A stretch of DNA of 5,264 nucleotides from Desulfuromusa sp. (GTDB taxonomy: Bacteria > Desulfobacterota > Desulfuromonadia > Desulfuromonadales > Geopsychrobacteraceae): the NCBI GenBank assembly GCA_030590745.1, contig JAUVCS010000084.1, forward strand, positions 1 through 5,264, given 5' to 3'. Numbering within the stretch: the stretch's first letter is position 1; each line of letters opens with the position of its first letter. The translations under genes were made by a program, and so were the position numbers. A model generated the notes under the pieces. It was not told where the DNA came from, searched no databases, and worked only from the letters and a program-made list of their open reading frames with translations. Positions 1-5,264 of this stretch are shown piece after piece.

Positions 1-1
1 T

Positions 2-742
2 TCGCGGCGGGCGACCAGTGCCGGGTTAACTTTGACCAGGAACCTGGCAACCACCCTGGCTCAGCACGAAATCTGCATCGTCAGCGGTCTGGCGCGGGGG
101 GTTGATAGTGCCGCACACCGTGGTGCACTCGATGCCAAAGGGGCGACAATCGCGGTTCTCGGTTGTGGTATTGATCGGGTCTATCCCCCCGAAAACAGTA
201 AATTATTCCATGAGATTCAGCAGAACAATGCCATTATTACCGAATACCCACCGGAGACACCACCACTTGCCGGCCATTTTCCCGGCCGCAATAGAATTAT
301 CAGCGGTCTCAGTCGTGGGGTGCTGATTGTGGAGGCTGCTGAAAAAAGTGGCTCACTCATCACTGGTGACTTTGCCCTGGAACAGGGGCGTGAACTGTTT
401 GCTATTCCGGGAGCCTTACAAAACCCCAACAGTAGAGGAACCAATCGACTGCTGAAAGAGGGGGCTCAATTGGTGACTGAAGCCAGCGATATCCTCCAAT
501 CACTTTGGCCAAACCAACCAACCCGAAAGAAACAGACTCAATTCAACAATTTTGCCGATCAACTTGAAGGACCTGCACTAAGGGTCTTCCAAATCCTTGG
601 ACATGAACCTCAGCACAGTGACGAAATAGCGAGGGAATGCGGCTTGACTCCCATGGAGCTTTCCGCTATTTTACTCGACCTAGAGCTCCGGGGCGGGATA
701 CAAACACTCCCTGGAAACCACTATATTCGTGGAGAACTGTAA
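2..742 (+). CDS. dprA: DNA-processing protein DprA (Smf), 5'-truncated by window edge
   Basis: DprA binds incoming or exposed single-stranded DNA in the cytoplasm and loads RecA on it, during natural transformation and probably other recombination. The open frame runs to the window edge, so the TTG at 32 is not the start: codons from position 2 already read SRRATSAG, the conserved opening of the Rossmann-like DprA core. In fragment numbering (246 residues visible) the core motifs are SGLARGVD at 28-35, VLGCGIDRVYPPEN at 52-65, FPGRNRIISGLSRG at 93-106 and SGSLITGDFALEQGR at 116-130. A C-terminal winged-helix-like domain lies at about 184-246 and ends in GNHYIR. Family members are usually about 360 residues, so roughly the first 110 (N-terminal SAM/HhH-like part and first strand) are missing here. 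No frameshift or lost motif is visible. It probably shares a transcript with the next gene, 25 bp downstream. The identification is firm; natural competence does not follow from it. Confidence 0.97.
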   Translation, partial: SRRATSAGLTLTRNLATTLAQHEICIVSGLARGVDSAAHRGALDAKGATIAVLGCGIDRVYPPENSKLFHEIQQNNAIITEYPPETPPLAGHFPGRNRIISGLSRGVLIVEAAEKSGSLITGDFALEQGRELFAIPGALQNPNSRGTNRLLKEGAQLVTEASDILQSLWPNQPTRKKQTQFNNFADQLEGPALRVFQILGHEPQHSDEIARECGLTPMELSAILLDLELRGGIQTLPGNHYIRGEL

Positions 743-756
743 ATTTTAACCCCATT

Positions 757-764
757 TTGGAGGT
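757..764 (+). promoter_or_regulatory. Ribosome-binding site of smg, close to a TTG start
   Basis: TTGGAGGT contains the strong Shine-Dalgarno core GGAGG at 759-763. Only 4 bases separate that core from the TTG at 768, shorter than the usual 5-9. No in-frame ATG or GTG lies nearby (the GTG at 772 is out of frame). The residues from the TTG onward align with the usual N-terminus of the family, so this site fixes the start. Confidence 0.7.
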
Positions 765-767
765 TCC

Positions 768-1247
768 TTGCGTGAGCGAGTTCTGGCGATTGTCAATCTG
801 ATCGCCCAATATGTTCTGGGGGCAGAAGATACCCCGATCAGCGAACAGGAACTGATGACTGAATTGATGTCGGTCGGCTTTGATGCTGATGAGATCAATG
901 ATGCCCTCTCCTGGATGGAAACCATCGCTTTACAGCCTCAAACTGATGCAGTAGCAGCTTCTCCCCTGATGGAGCTACCCACCTACCGGGTATTCAGTGA
1001 TCAGGAACAACAGAAACTTACTACGGAAGCCAGAGGTTTTCTCATCAAGGTGCGCACCATGGGGCTCCTCACAAATGAAGCTCAGGAAGAAATTATTGAT
1101 CGGGCTCTCCACTCAGCGGATGGTCCCATCAATGAACAGGAGATCAGAATCATCACCAGCCTGACTCTTCTGTCACGCTCAAGCAACCTCTGGTTGCGAG
1201 AAATAAACTGTTTTCTGGAAAACGACTGGGATCGTATTTATCATTAA
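768..1247 (+). CDS. smg: Smg/DUF494 family protein of unknown function
   Basis: This 159-residue protein belongs to the Smg (DUF494) family, named for its position beside smf (dprA); no biochemical role is established. The length matches the family (E. coli Smg is about 157 residues). An N-terminal helical region (RVLAIVNLIAQYVLG, residues 4-18) is followed by an acidic stretch (SVGFDADEINDALSWME, about 36-52) that matches the family's GFD..EI..AL.W pattern. The mid-region pattern YRVFSDQEQQKLTTEARGFL (about 73-92) corresponds to the family's R.Y...E...L....RGFL. There is no signal peptide or membrane segment, so it is probably a soluble cytoplasmic helical protein. The TTG start is chosen because the Shine-Dalgarno precedes it and the family N-terminus begins there. 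The gene lies 25 bp after dprA and is followed at once by a strong terminator, so dprA-smg probably ends a transcription unit. Family call firm; function unknown. Confidence 0.9.
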   Translation: MRERVLAIVNLIAQYVLGAEDTPISEQELMTELMSVGFDADEINDALSWMETIALQPQTDAVAASPLMELPTYRVFSDQEQQKLTTEARGFLIKVRTMGLLTNEAQEEIIDRALHSADGPINEQEIRIITSLTLLSRSSNLWLREINCFLENDWDRIYH

Positions 1248-1255
1248 GAAATGTC

Positions 1256-1283
1256 GGGTTGTGTCAAATACACAACCCTTTTT
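1256..1283 (+). terminator. Intrinsic (Rho-independent) terminator after smg
   Basis: GGGTTGTGT (1256-1264) and ACACAACCC (1270-1278) form a perfect 9-bp stem with a 5-base CAAAT loop, followed directly by five T residues (1279-1283). It starts 9 bases after the smg stop codon. The T tract is on the + strand side only; the other side has no comparable run, so it should work in one direction and end transcripts from dprA-smg. Confidence 0.9.
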
Positions 1284-1332
1284 ACATCTGTCCATCCTGA
1301 CTTATTGGGGATGAGACATATAGAGGTCATAG

Positions 1333-3714
1333 ATGGCACAATCACTGGTTATCGTCGAGTCACCGGCGAAGGCAAAAACTATCGAAAAATTTCTTGGCAA
1401 GGGGCACAAGGTTCTTGCTTCCTACGGCCATGTGCGGGCTCTTCCGAGTAAGCAGGGTTCCGTTGATATTGATGACAATTTCAAGCCCAAATATCATATC
1501 CTTCCTGACAGCACCAAACATATTGACCTGCTGAAGAAAGAGGTTGCCAAAAGTGACGTGCTCATCCTCGCGACCGACCTTGACCGCGAAGGGGAAGCAA
1601 TTGCCTGGCACCTGCTGGAAGCTCTTGGCATTGATGAAAAAGCCGGGAAGCCAGTCGTTAAAAGAGTAACTTTTCACGAGATTACTCAGGCAGCCATCAC
1701 CGAAGCAATGGCTCATCCACGCACCATTGATCGGGATTTTGTTGATGCCCAACAGGCCCGCTCGGTTCTTGATTATCTGGTTGGCTTCAACCTGTCACCA
1801 TTTCTCTGGAAAAAGATTCGCTATGGCCTTTCCGCCGGACGGGTTCAATCGGTCGCCCTGCGGCTGATCTGCGAACGTGAAGATGAAATAGATGCGTTTA
1901 ACCCCCGCGAATACTGGAGCATTGAGGCACTGTTTGCCAACCTGGCAAAGAATCAGCTGGCAGCAAAACTCCATAGTTGTGAGGGCAAAACACTGACCAA
2001 ATTTGCTATCACTACGCAACAGCAAGCAGAAGATATTCTCGCCGAATTAAAACAGGTCGAATTTCAAGTTACCGCACTGAAAAAGAAAGAACGGAAACGC
2101 AATCCGGCTCCCCCTTTCACCACTAGTACATTGCAGCAGGAAGCCAGCCGCAAGCTTGGTTTCTCGGCGCGAAAAACCATGACGGTTGCCCAGAAACTCT
2201 ACGAGGGAATCAAAGTTGCTGATGGGACTCATGGCCTGATCACCTATATGCGTACCGACTCCGTTGCCCTTTCAACGGTAGCAACCGATGAAGCACGTGA
2301 GGTTATCTGTGACATTTATGATGAAAGTTATGCACTGAAAAAACCCCGCGTTTTCAAAAATAAAAGTAAAAATGCCCAGGAAGCTCACGAAGCTGTCCGT
2401 CCAACATCCATTGCCCGGACCCCTGCACAGATGAAACAATTTCTGACCTCAGATCAGCAGCGACTCTATGAGCTGATCTGGAAACGGACCGTTGCTTCAC
2501 AAATGACTCAGGCAATCTTTGATGCGACCAGTGTCGATATCGGTGCTGGAGAGCGGTACAGTTTCCGCGCAACGGGGCAAGTGATCCGTTTCCCCGGCTT
2601 TATGGCTCTCTATATTGAAGGAAATGATGACGGCAACAATGAAGACAAGGAAGGGCTGTTACCACCACTGAGCGAAGGGGAAAAGCTTACCAGGGAACAA
2701 TTAACCCCGGAGCAGCACTTCACCCAGCCGCCACCCCGCTTTACTGAAGCCAGCCTGGTGAAAACCCTGGAAGAATATGGCATTGGCCGCCCCTCAACCT
2801 ATGCCAGCATCATGAATACTCTGGTTACCCGAAAATATGTCTACTTGGAAAAACGGACTTTCTTCCCTGAAGATACCGGACGGGTCGTTACAAAGCTACT
2901 GACAGAACATTTCAGTCAGTATGTCGATTATGATTTCACCGCCACCCTCGAAGAAGATCTCGATGCTGTTTCGCGAGGAGAACTGGCATGGACACCACTG
3001 ATCAAACGGTTCTGGGACCCCTTCATCGCCCTGCTCCACCGCAAAGACAAGGAAGTCAGCAAGGCTGATATAACTACTGAAAAGACCGACAAAACTTGTC
3101 CTGAATGTAGCAAAGAGCTGGTGATTAAACTGGGTCGCTCAGGGCGCTTTCTTGCCTGTTCTGGATTTCCTGATTGCCGCCACACGGAGCCTCTCAATTC
3201 TGACGGAAAAGAGGTTGAGGAACCGATTATCTCGGATGAGAAGTGTGAGAAATGTGGCGAACCGATGTTGATAAAAACCGGTCGCTACGGTAAATTTTTC
3301 GCCTGCAGCGGTTACCCGAAATGTAAAAATATTCAGCCCCTGGAGAAACCAAAATCCCTCGGCATCACCTGCCCCGAATGTGGTGAAGGGGAGATGATGG
3401 AGAAGAAAAGCCGTTACGGAAAAATCTTTTACTCCTGTAATCGCTACCCGAAATGCAAATACGCGCTGTGGAATCTTCCCAAAGAAGAGCCATGCCCGAA
3501 GTGTAGCTGGCCACTAACCGAGATCAAAGTGACCAAGCGCTGGGGAACGGTACAGCGTTGCCCACAAGAAGAGTGTGACTGGGAAAAGGAGTTGATCCCA
3601 CCGGTGAAAAAAACTCCGGCTAAAAAAACTCCGGCTAAAAAACCTGCGGCCAAAAAGAAACCTGCAGCAAAGAAAAAAACCACCGCAAAAAAAGTTACTA
3701 AAAAAACAACCTGA
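1333..3714 (+). CDS. topA: DNA topoisomerase I (type IA, omega protein)
   Basis: TopA relaxes negative supercoils by cutting one DNA strand through a 5'-phosphotyrosine and passing the other strand, setting the supercoiling balance against gyrase. The 793-residue protein has an N-terminal TOPRIM domain with E9 (VESPAK) and the acidic triad D82/D84/E86 (ATDLDREGEA). The central toroidal domain carries GLSAGRVQS (165-173), the active-site Y305 in YMRTDS with R307 beside it, QEAHEAVRPT (349-358, H352) and EYGIGRPSTYA (481-491). Four Cys4 zinc ribbons follow: C589/592/609/615, C638/641/658/664, C680/683/702/708 and C721/724/743/748. Residues 758-793 form a lysine/alanine/proline tail. All catalytic residues are present. 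It is longer than B. subtilis TopA (about 690) and shorter than E. coli TopA (865). The ATG at 1333 has AGAGGT at 1322-1327, 5 bases upstream. A terminator lies just before the gene, so it needs its own promoter or readthrough; I could not identify a convincing promoter. Confidence 0.99.
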   Translation: MAQSLVIVESPAKAKTIEKFLGKGHKVLASYGHVRALPSKQGSVDIDDNFKPKYHILPDSTKHIDLLKKEVAKSDVLILATDLDREGEAIAWHLLEALGIDEKAGKPVVKRVTFHEITQAAITEAMAHPRTIDRDFVDAQQARSVLDYLVGFNLSPFLWKKIRYGLSAGRVQSVALRLICEREDEIDAFNPREYWSIEALFANLAKNQLAAKLHSCEGKTLTKFAITTQQQAEDILAELKQVEFQVTALKKKERKRNPAPPFTTSTLQQEASRKLGFSARKTMTVAQKLYEGIKVADGTHGLITYMRTDSVALSTVATDEAREVICDIYDESYALKKPRVFKNKSKNAQEAHEAVRPTSIARTPAQMKQFLTSDQQRLYELIWKRTVASQMTQAIFDATSVDIGAGERYSFRATGQVIRFPGFMALYIEGNDDGNNEDKEGLLPPLSEGEKLTREQLTPEQHFTQPPPRFTEASLVKTLEEYGIGRPSTYASIMNTLVTRKYVYLEKRTFFPEDTGRVVTKLLTEHFSQYVDYDFTATLEEDLDAVSRGELAWTPLIKRFWDPFIALLHRKDKEVSKADITTEKTDKTCPECSKELVIKLGRSGRFLACSGFPDCRHTEPLNSDGKEVEEPIISDEKCEKCGEPMLIKTGRYGKFFACSGYPKCKNIQPLEKPKSLGITCPECGEGEMMEKKSRYGKIFYSCNRYPKCKYALWNLPKEEPCPKCSWPLTEIKVTKRWGTVQRCPQEECDWEKELIPPVKKTPAKKTPAKKPAAKKKPAAKKKTTAKKVTKKTT
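3607..3651 (+). repeat. 15-bp tandem repeat encoding the lysine-rich TopA tail
   Basis: AAAAAAACTCCGGCT occurs twice, perfectly, at 3607-3621 and 3622-3636. A diverged third unit, AAAAAACCTGCGGCC, follows at 3637-3651. Each unit encodes five residues of the KKTPA / KKPAA type. The A-rich character continues to the stop codon, with further A7 runs at 3673-3679, 3687-3693 and 3700-3706. In protein terms this is a histone-H1-like basic tail (TopA residues 759-773, continuing to 793), likely to be disordered and DNA-binding. Such repeats commonly vary in copy number by replication slippage. Confidence 0.9.
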
Positions 3715-3740
3715 ACGATCAATAACATAGTATGATCTTT

Positions 3741-3777
3741 ATCGGTCGAACCATACAGGTTCGGCCGATTTACGTTT
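3741..3777 (+). terminator. Probable intrinsic terminator after topA
   Basis: ATCGGTCGAACC (3741-3752) pairs with GGTTCGGCCGAT (3758-3769) over 12 bp, with one T-G wobble and a 5-base ATACA loop. It begins 26 bases after the topA stop. The following tract is only moderately T-rich (TTACGTTT at 3770-3777), so the hairpin is strong but the U-run is interrupted. It could be an inefficient terminator, a 3'-end-protecting hairpin, or part of the trmFO leader. Confidence 0.55.
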
Positions 3778-3780
3778 ATA

Positions 3781-3835
3781 TGTAGGGGCAGGCCCCTGTG
3801 CCAGTCCAGGGCGAACACGGGGGTTCGCCCTGACA
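3781..3835. repeat. REP/MITE-like palindromic intergenic element, two hairpins
   Basis: The ends TGTAGGGGC (3781-3789) and GCCCTGACA (3827-3835) are inverted repeats matching at 7 of 9 positions. Inside are two adjacent hairpins. GGGCAGG (3786-3792) pairs with CCAGTCC (3801-3807) around CCCCTGTG, with one wobble and one mismatch. CAGGGCGAAC (3807-3816) pairs perfectly over 10 bp with GTTCGCCCTG (3823-3832) around ACGGGG. The 5' GTAG next to a GC-rich palindrome resembles REP elements mobilised by TnpA-REP (RAYT) transposases. From memory, near-identical GTAGGGGCAGGCCCCTGTGCC and GGGCGAACACGGGGGTTCGC modules are dispersed in many environmental bacteria, including Geobacter relatives; this was not searched. 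It encodes no protein. The mismatches in the outer arms suggest an old, decayed copy. Its right end touches the trmFO ribosome-binding site. Confidence 0.72.
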
Positions 3836-3840
3836 AAGGA
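3835..3840 (+). promoter_or_regulatory. Ribosome-binding site of trmFO, abutting the repeat
   Basis: AAAGGA lies 6 bases before the ATG at 3847, a normal Shine-Dalgarno spacing that supports this start. The site shares its first base with the right end of the palindromic element. The 10-bp hairpin at 3807-3832 therefore ends only 2 bases upstream of it and could limit or protect ribosome access in the mRNA. Confidence 0.75.
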
Positions 3841-3846
3841 TCATTT

Positions 3847-5175
3847 ATGCAAATTACCGTTATCGGTGCCGGCCTGGCCGGATGTGAAGCTGCCTGGCAA
3901 ATTGCGAGAGAAGGTTTCCAGGTCAAGCTCTATGAAATGAAACCGCTGCAGTTTTCTCCGGCGCATCAAAGTGAAAAGTTGGCTGAACTGGTCTGCTCCA
4001 ACAGCTTGCGCGGTGCAGGAATGAATAACGCCGTCGGCTGTCTGAAAGAAGAACTCCGGCGCAGTGGTTCGTTGTTTATTGAAGCAGCAGATGCCACAGC
4101 AGTTCCCGCTGGCGGGGCTTTAGCCGTTGACCGGGATGAGTTCTCCAGCTATATCAGTACCAAAATTGCTGCCGAACCCAATATTGAACTGATCCGGGAA
4201 GAGGTCACCAAACTCCCTGCGGCAGAAACAACCATCCTTACCAGCGGCCCACTCACTTCGGCAAAACTCTCTGCCGAGCTGGAAAAACTGACCGGCAGTG
4301 AACACCTCTACTTCTATGATGCGATCGCCCCGATTGTTGAAGTTGATTCAATCAACTTTGAGATTGCCTGGCGGGCTTCCCGTTATGACAAGGGGGGTGA
4401 TGATTATATCAACTGCCCGATGAATGAAGAACAATACTTCACTTTTGTTCAAGCACTCGTCGATGCCGACAAAGTTGCCGGGCGGGAGTTTGAAAAACTG
4501 ATCCACTTTGAAGGGTGCATGCCGATCGAAGAGATGGCGATTCGCGGAGCACAGACCCTCTCCTTCGGCCCGATGAAACCGGTCGGACTTCCCGATCCAA
4601 AAACCGGAAAGATCCCTTATGCTGTCCTGCAGCTCAGGCAGGATAACCGCAATGCTTCGCTGTTCAATCTGGTTGGTTTCCAGACCCGTCTCACCTACCC
4701 GGAACAAAAAAGAATCTTCAGCACCATCCCCGGACTGGAACAAGTCCGCTTTGCCCGTCTGGGCAGTATGCACCGTAACACCTTCATCAATGCTCCAGCA
4801 TGTCTGACCCGCTCCTTGCAGTTTAAAGCCGCCCCCCACATCTATGCTGCAGGTCAGTTGAGCGGTGTTGAAGGGTATGTTGAATCGGCAGCTTGTGGTT
4901 TTCTGGCAGGGATCTTTGCCGCCTGTCAACTCCGTGGGGAGGCTATTCCATTCCCCCCGGCAGAGACCGCACTTGGTTCACTGCTGGGCCATTTATCTGC
5001 AGCTGAAGAGGTTAATTTTCAGCCGATGAATATCAATTACGGCCTTTTTCCTCCTCTGGAACTGCAGCGAAAAATGAAACGGGCCGACCGCCGTCTGGCT
5101 ATGGCAGAGCGAGCCCTCGCGGCACTGCCACAGTGGTGGGAAACGATTGCCAGCAAACGGGAGGGGCGCTCATGA
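3847..5175 (+). CDS. trmFO: Methylenetetrahydrofolate--tRNA-(uracil-5-)-methyltransferase TrmFO
   Basis: TrmFO (formerly Gid) makes 5-methyluridine at position 54 of the tRNA T-loop, taking the methylene group from 5,10-methylenetetrahydrofolate and reducing it with FADH2. It replaces the SAM-dependent TrmA of E. coli. The 442-residue protein opens with the FAD dinucleotide-binding motif [12 protein letters not shown] (G7, G9, G12). Two cysteines match the positions known to act in catalysis in the family: C50 in LVCSNSLRG and C224 in [20 protein letters not shown] (243-251), [19 protein letters not shown] (333-351) and [11 protein letters not shown] (394-404) are further family signatures. 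Length is normal (about 435-470). The ATG at 3847 follows AAAGGA and places the glycine motif at the N-terminus as expected. The gene is 132 bp from topA, across a hairpin and a repeat element, and overlaps maf by 4 bp. The presence of this family separates it from MnmG/GidA, a larger (about 620-residue) relative. Confidence 0.98.
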   Translation: MQITVIGAGLAGCEAAWQIAREGFQVKLYEMKPLQFSPAHQSEKLAELVCSNSLRGAGMNNAVGCLKEELRRSGSLFIEAADATAVPAGGALAVDRDEFSSYISTKIAAEPNIELIREEVTKLPAAETTILTSGPLTSAKLSAELEKLTGSEHLYFYDAIAPIVEVDSINFEIAWRASRYDKGGDDYINCPMNEEQYFTFVQALVDADKVAGREFEKLIHFEGCMPIEEMAIRGAQTLSFGPMKPVGLPDPKTGKIPYAVLQLRQDNRNASLFNLVGFQTRLTYPEQKRIFSTIPGLEQVRFARLGSMHRNTFINAPACLTRSLQFKAAPHIYAAGQLSGVEGYVESAACGFLAGIFAACQLRGEAIPFPPAETALGSLLGHLSAAEEVNFQPMNINYGLFPPLELQRKMKRADRRLAMAERALAALPQWWETIASKREGRS

Positions 5176-5264
5176 CAAATCAACTGGTTCTGGCTTCAGC
5201 ATCACCACGTCGGCGTGAGCTATTGCAACAGATCGGCCTCGAATTTCAAGTCATTCCCAGCCGG
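5172..5264 (+). CDS. maf: Maf-family nucleotide pyrophosphatase, 3'-truncated by window edge
   Basis: Only the first 31 codons are visible: [18 protein letters not shown] and then [13 protein letters not shown]. The LASASPRR motif (residues 7-14) and RELL..IGL.F.V..S are the N-terminal signature of Maf proteins, cytoplasmic house-cleaning enzymes that hydrolyse nucleoside triphosphates (dTTP/UTP and modified pyrimidines, or 7-methyl-GTP, depending on subfamily) to the monophosphates. The subfamily cannot be assigned with certainty from this fragment. The ATG at 5172 overlaps the trmFO stop codon as ATGA. A Shine-Dalgarno GGGAGG lies at 5159-5164 inside trmFO, 7 bases upstream. The overlap suggests co-transcription and translational coupling with trmFO. 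About 160 residues are missing beyond the window. Confidence 0.93.
   Translation, partial: MTNQLVLASASPRRRELLQQIGLEFQVIPSR

Noticed and set aside
32..34. TTG as the start of dprA
   Set aside because: The same frame is open to the window edge and upstream codons encode SRRATSAG, a conserved part of the DprA core, so the true start lies outside the window.
1281..1308. TTTACA (1281-1286) with TATTGG (1303-1308) as a topA promoter
   Set aside because: The -35 hexamer matches 5 of 6 but is part of the terminator T tract, and the -10 hexamer matches only 3 of 6 and lacks the final T.
1251..1451. 66-codon + strand frame starting in the smg-topA gap
   Set aside because: It begins within the terminator region, overlaps the topA start in another frame and lacks a Shine-Dalgarno or family resemblance.
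3731..3736. TATGAT as a trmFO promoter -10 box
   Set aside because: It matches 5 of 6 bases but no acceptable -35 hexamer lies 15-19 bp upstream; kept only as a point to test, not as a feature.
3781..3835. Riboswitch or CRISPR-type repeat
   Set aside because: There is no multi-helix aptamer architecture with conserved single-stranded core, and no regularly spaced repeat-spacer array; two simple hairpins and terminal inverted repeats explain it better.
3775..3848. TTTAT at 3775-3779 and 3844-3848 as a target-site duplication of the repeat element
   Set aside because: The two copies are not directly adjacent to the element's ends and are short A/T words expected by chance.
3444..3926. 160-codon - strand open frame across the topA end, the gap and the trmFO start
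   Set aside because: Its Phe/Val/Ala-rich hydrophobic stretch is the reverse complement of the lysine-rich TopA tail and it overlaps two confident genes; it resembles a membrane protein only by this artefact.
4348..4929. 193-codon open frame on the - strand inside trmFO
   Set aside because: It lies entirely opposite the well-supported trmFO coding frame, has no recognisable motif, and fits a chance antisense opening in a codon-biased gene.
2..5264. Undescribed defence, mobile or secretion system
   Set aside because: All five genes belong to known housekeeping families with intact motifs and there is no unexplained gap longer than 132 bp.

Overview
The window is a housekeeping stretch of a bacterial chromosome with every gene on the + strand: dprA (5' end cut by the window edge), a DUF494/Smg-family gene, topA, trmFO and the first 31 codons of maf. 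Base composition looks close to half GC. The folate/FAD-type TrmFO, the Smg protein beginning MRERVLAIVNLIAQYVLG, the four-zinc-ribbon TopA with a lysine-rich tail, and the type of palindromic repeat before trmFO together suggest a Desulfuromonadales/Geobacterales-like member of the former Deltaproteobacteria. This placement is inferred from recalled family resemblance, not from a search.

Layout: dprA (2-742) ends 25 bp before smg (768-1247), which starts at a TTG behind a close Shine-Dalgarno. A strong intrinsic terminator (1256-1283) closes the dprA-smg unit. topA (1333-3714) follows after only 49 bp and ends in an A-rich tandem repeat that encodes a histone-H1-like basic tail. The 132-bp topA-trmFO gap holds a 12-bp stem hairpin that could terminate topA (3741-3777) and then a roughly 55-bp two-hairpin palindromic element with degenerate terminal inverted repeats (3781-3835). 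That element runs into the trmFO ribosome-binding site. trmFO (3847-5175) overlaps maf (5172 onward) by the 4 bases ATGA, which suggests translational coupling.

Functionally the genes are basic information-processing and quality-control functions: loading of recombinase on single-stranded DNA (DprA), relaxation of negative supercoils (TopA), methylation of tRNA U54 (TrmFO) and hydrolysis of non-canonical nucleotides (Maf). The order dprA-smg-topA parallels dprA-smg-yrdD in E. coli, where YrdD is a small protein made of TopA-like zinc ribbons.

I found no new defence system, CRISPR array, prophage, complete transposon or RNA gene. The features most worth a second look are non-coding: the repeat element fused to the trmFO leader, and the slippage-prone A7 runs at the 3' end of topA.
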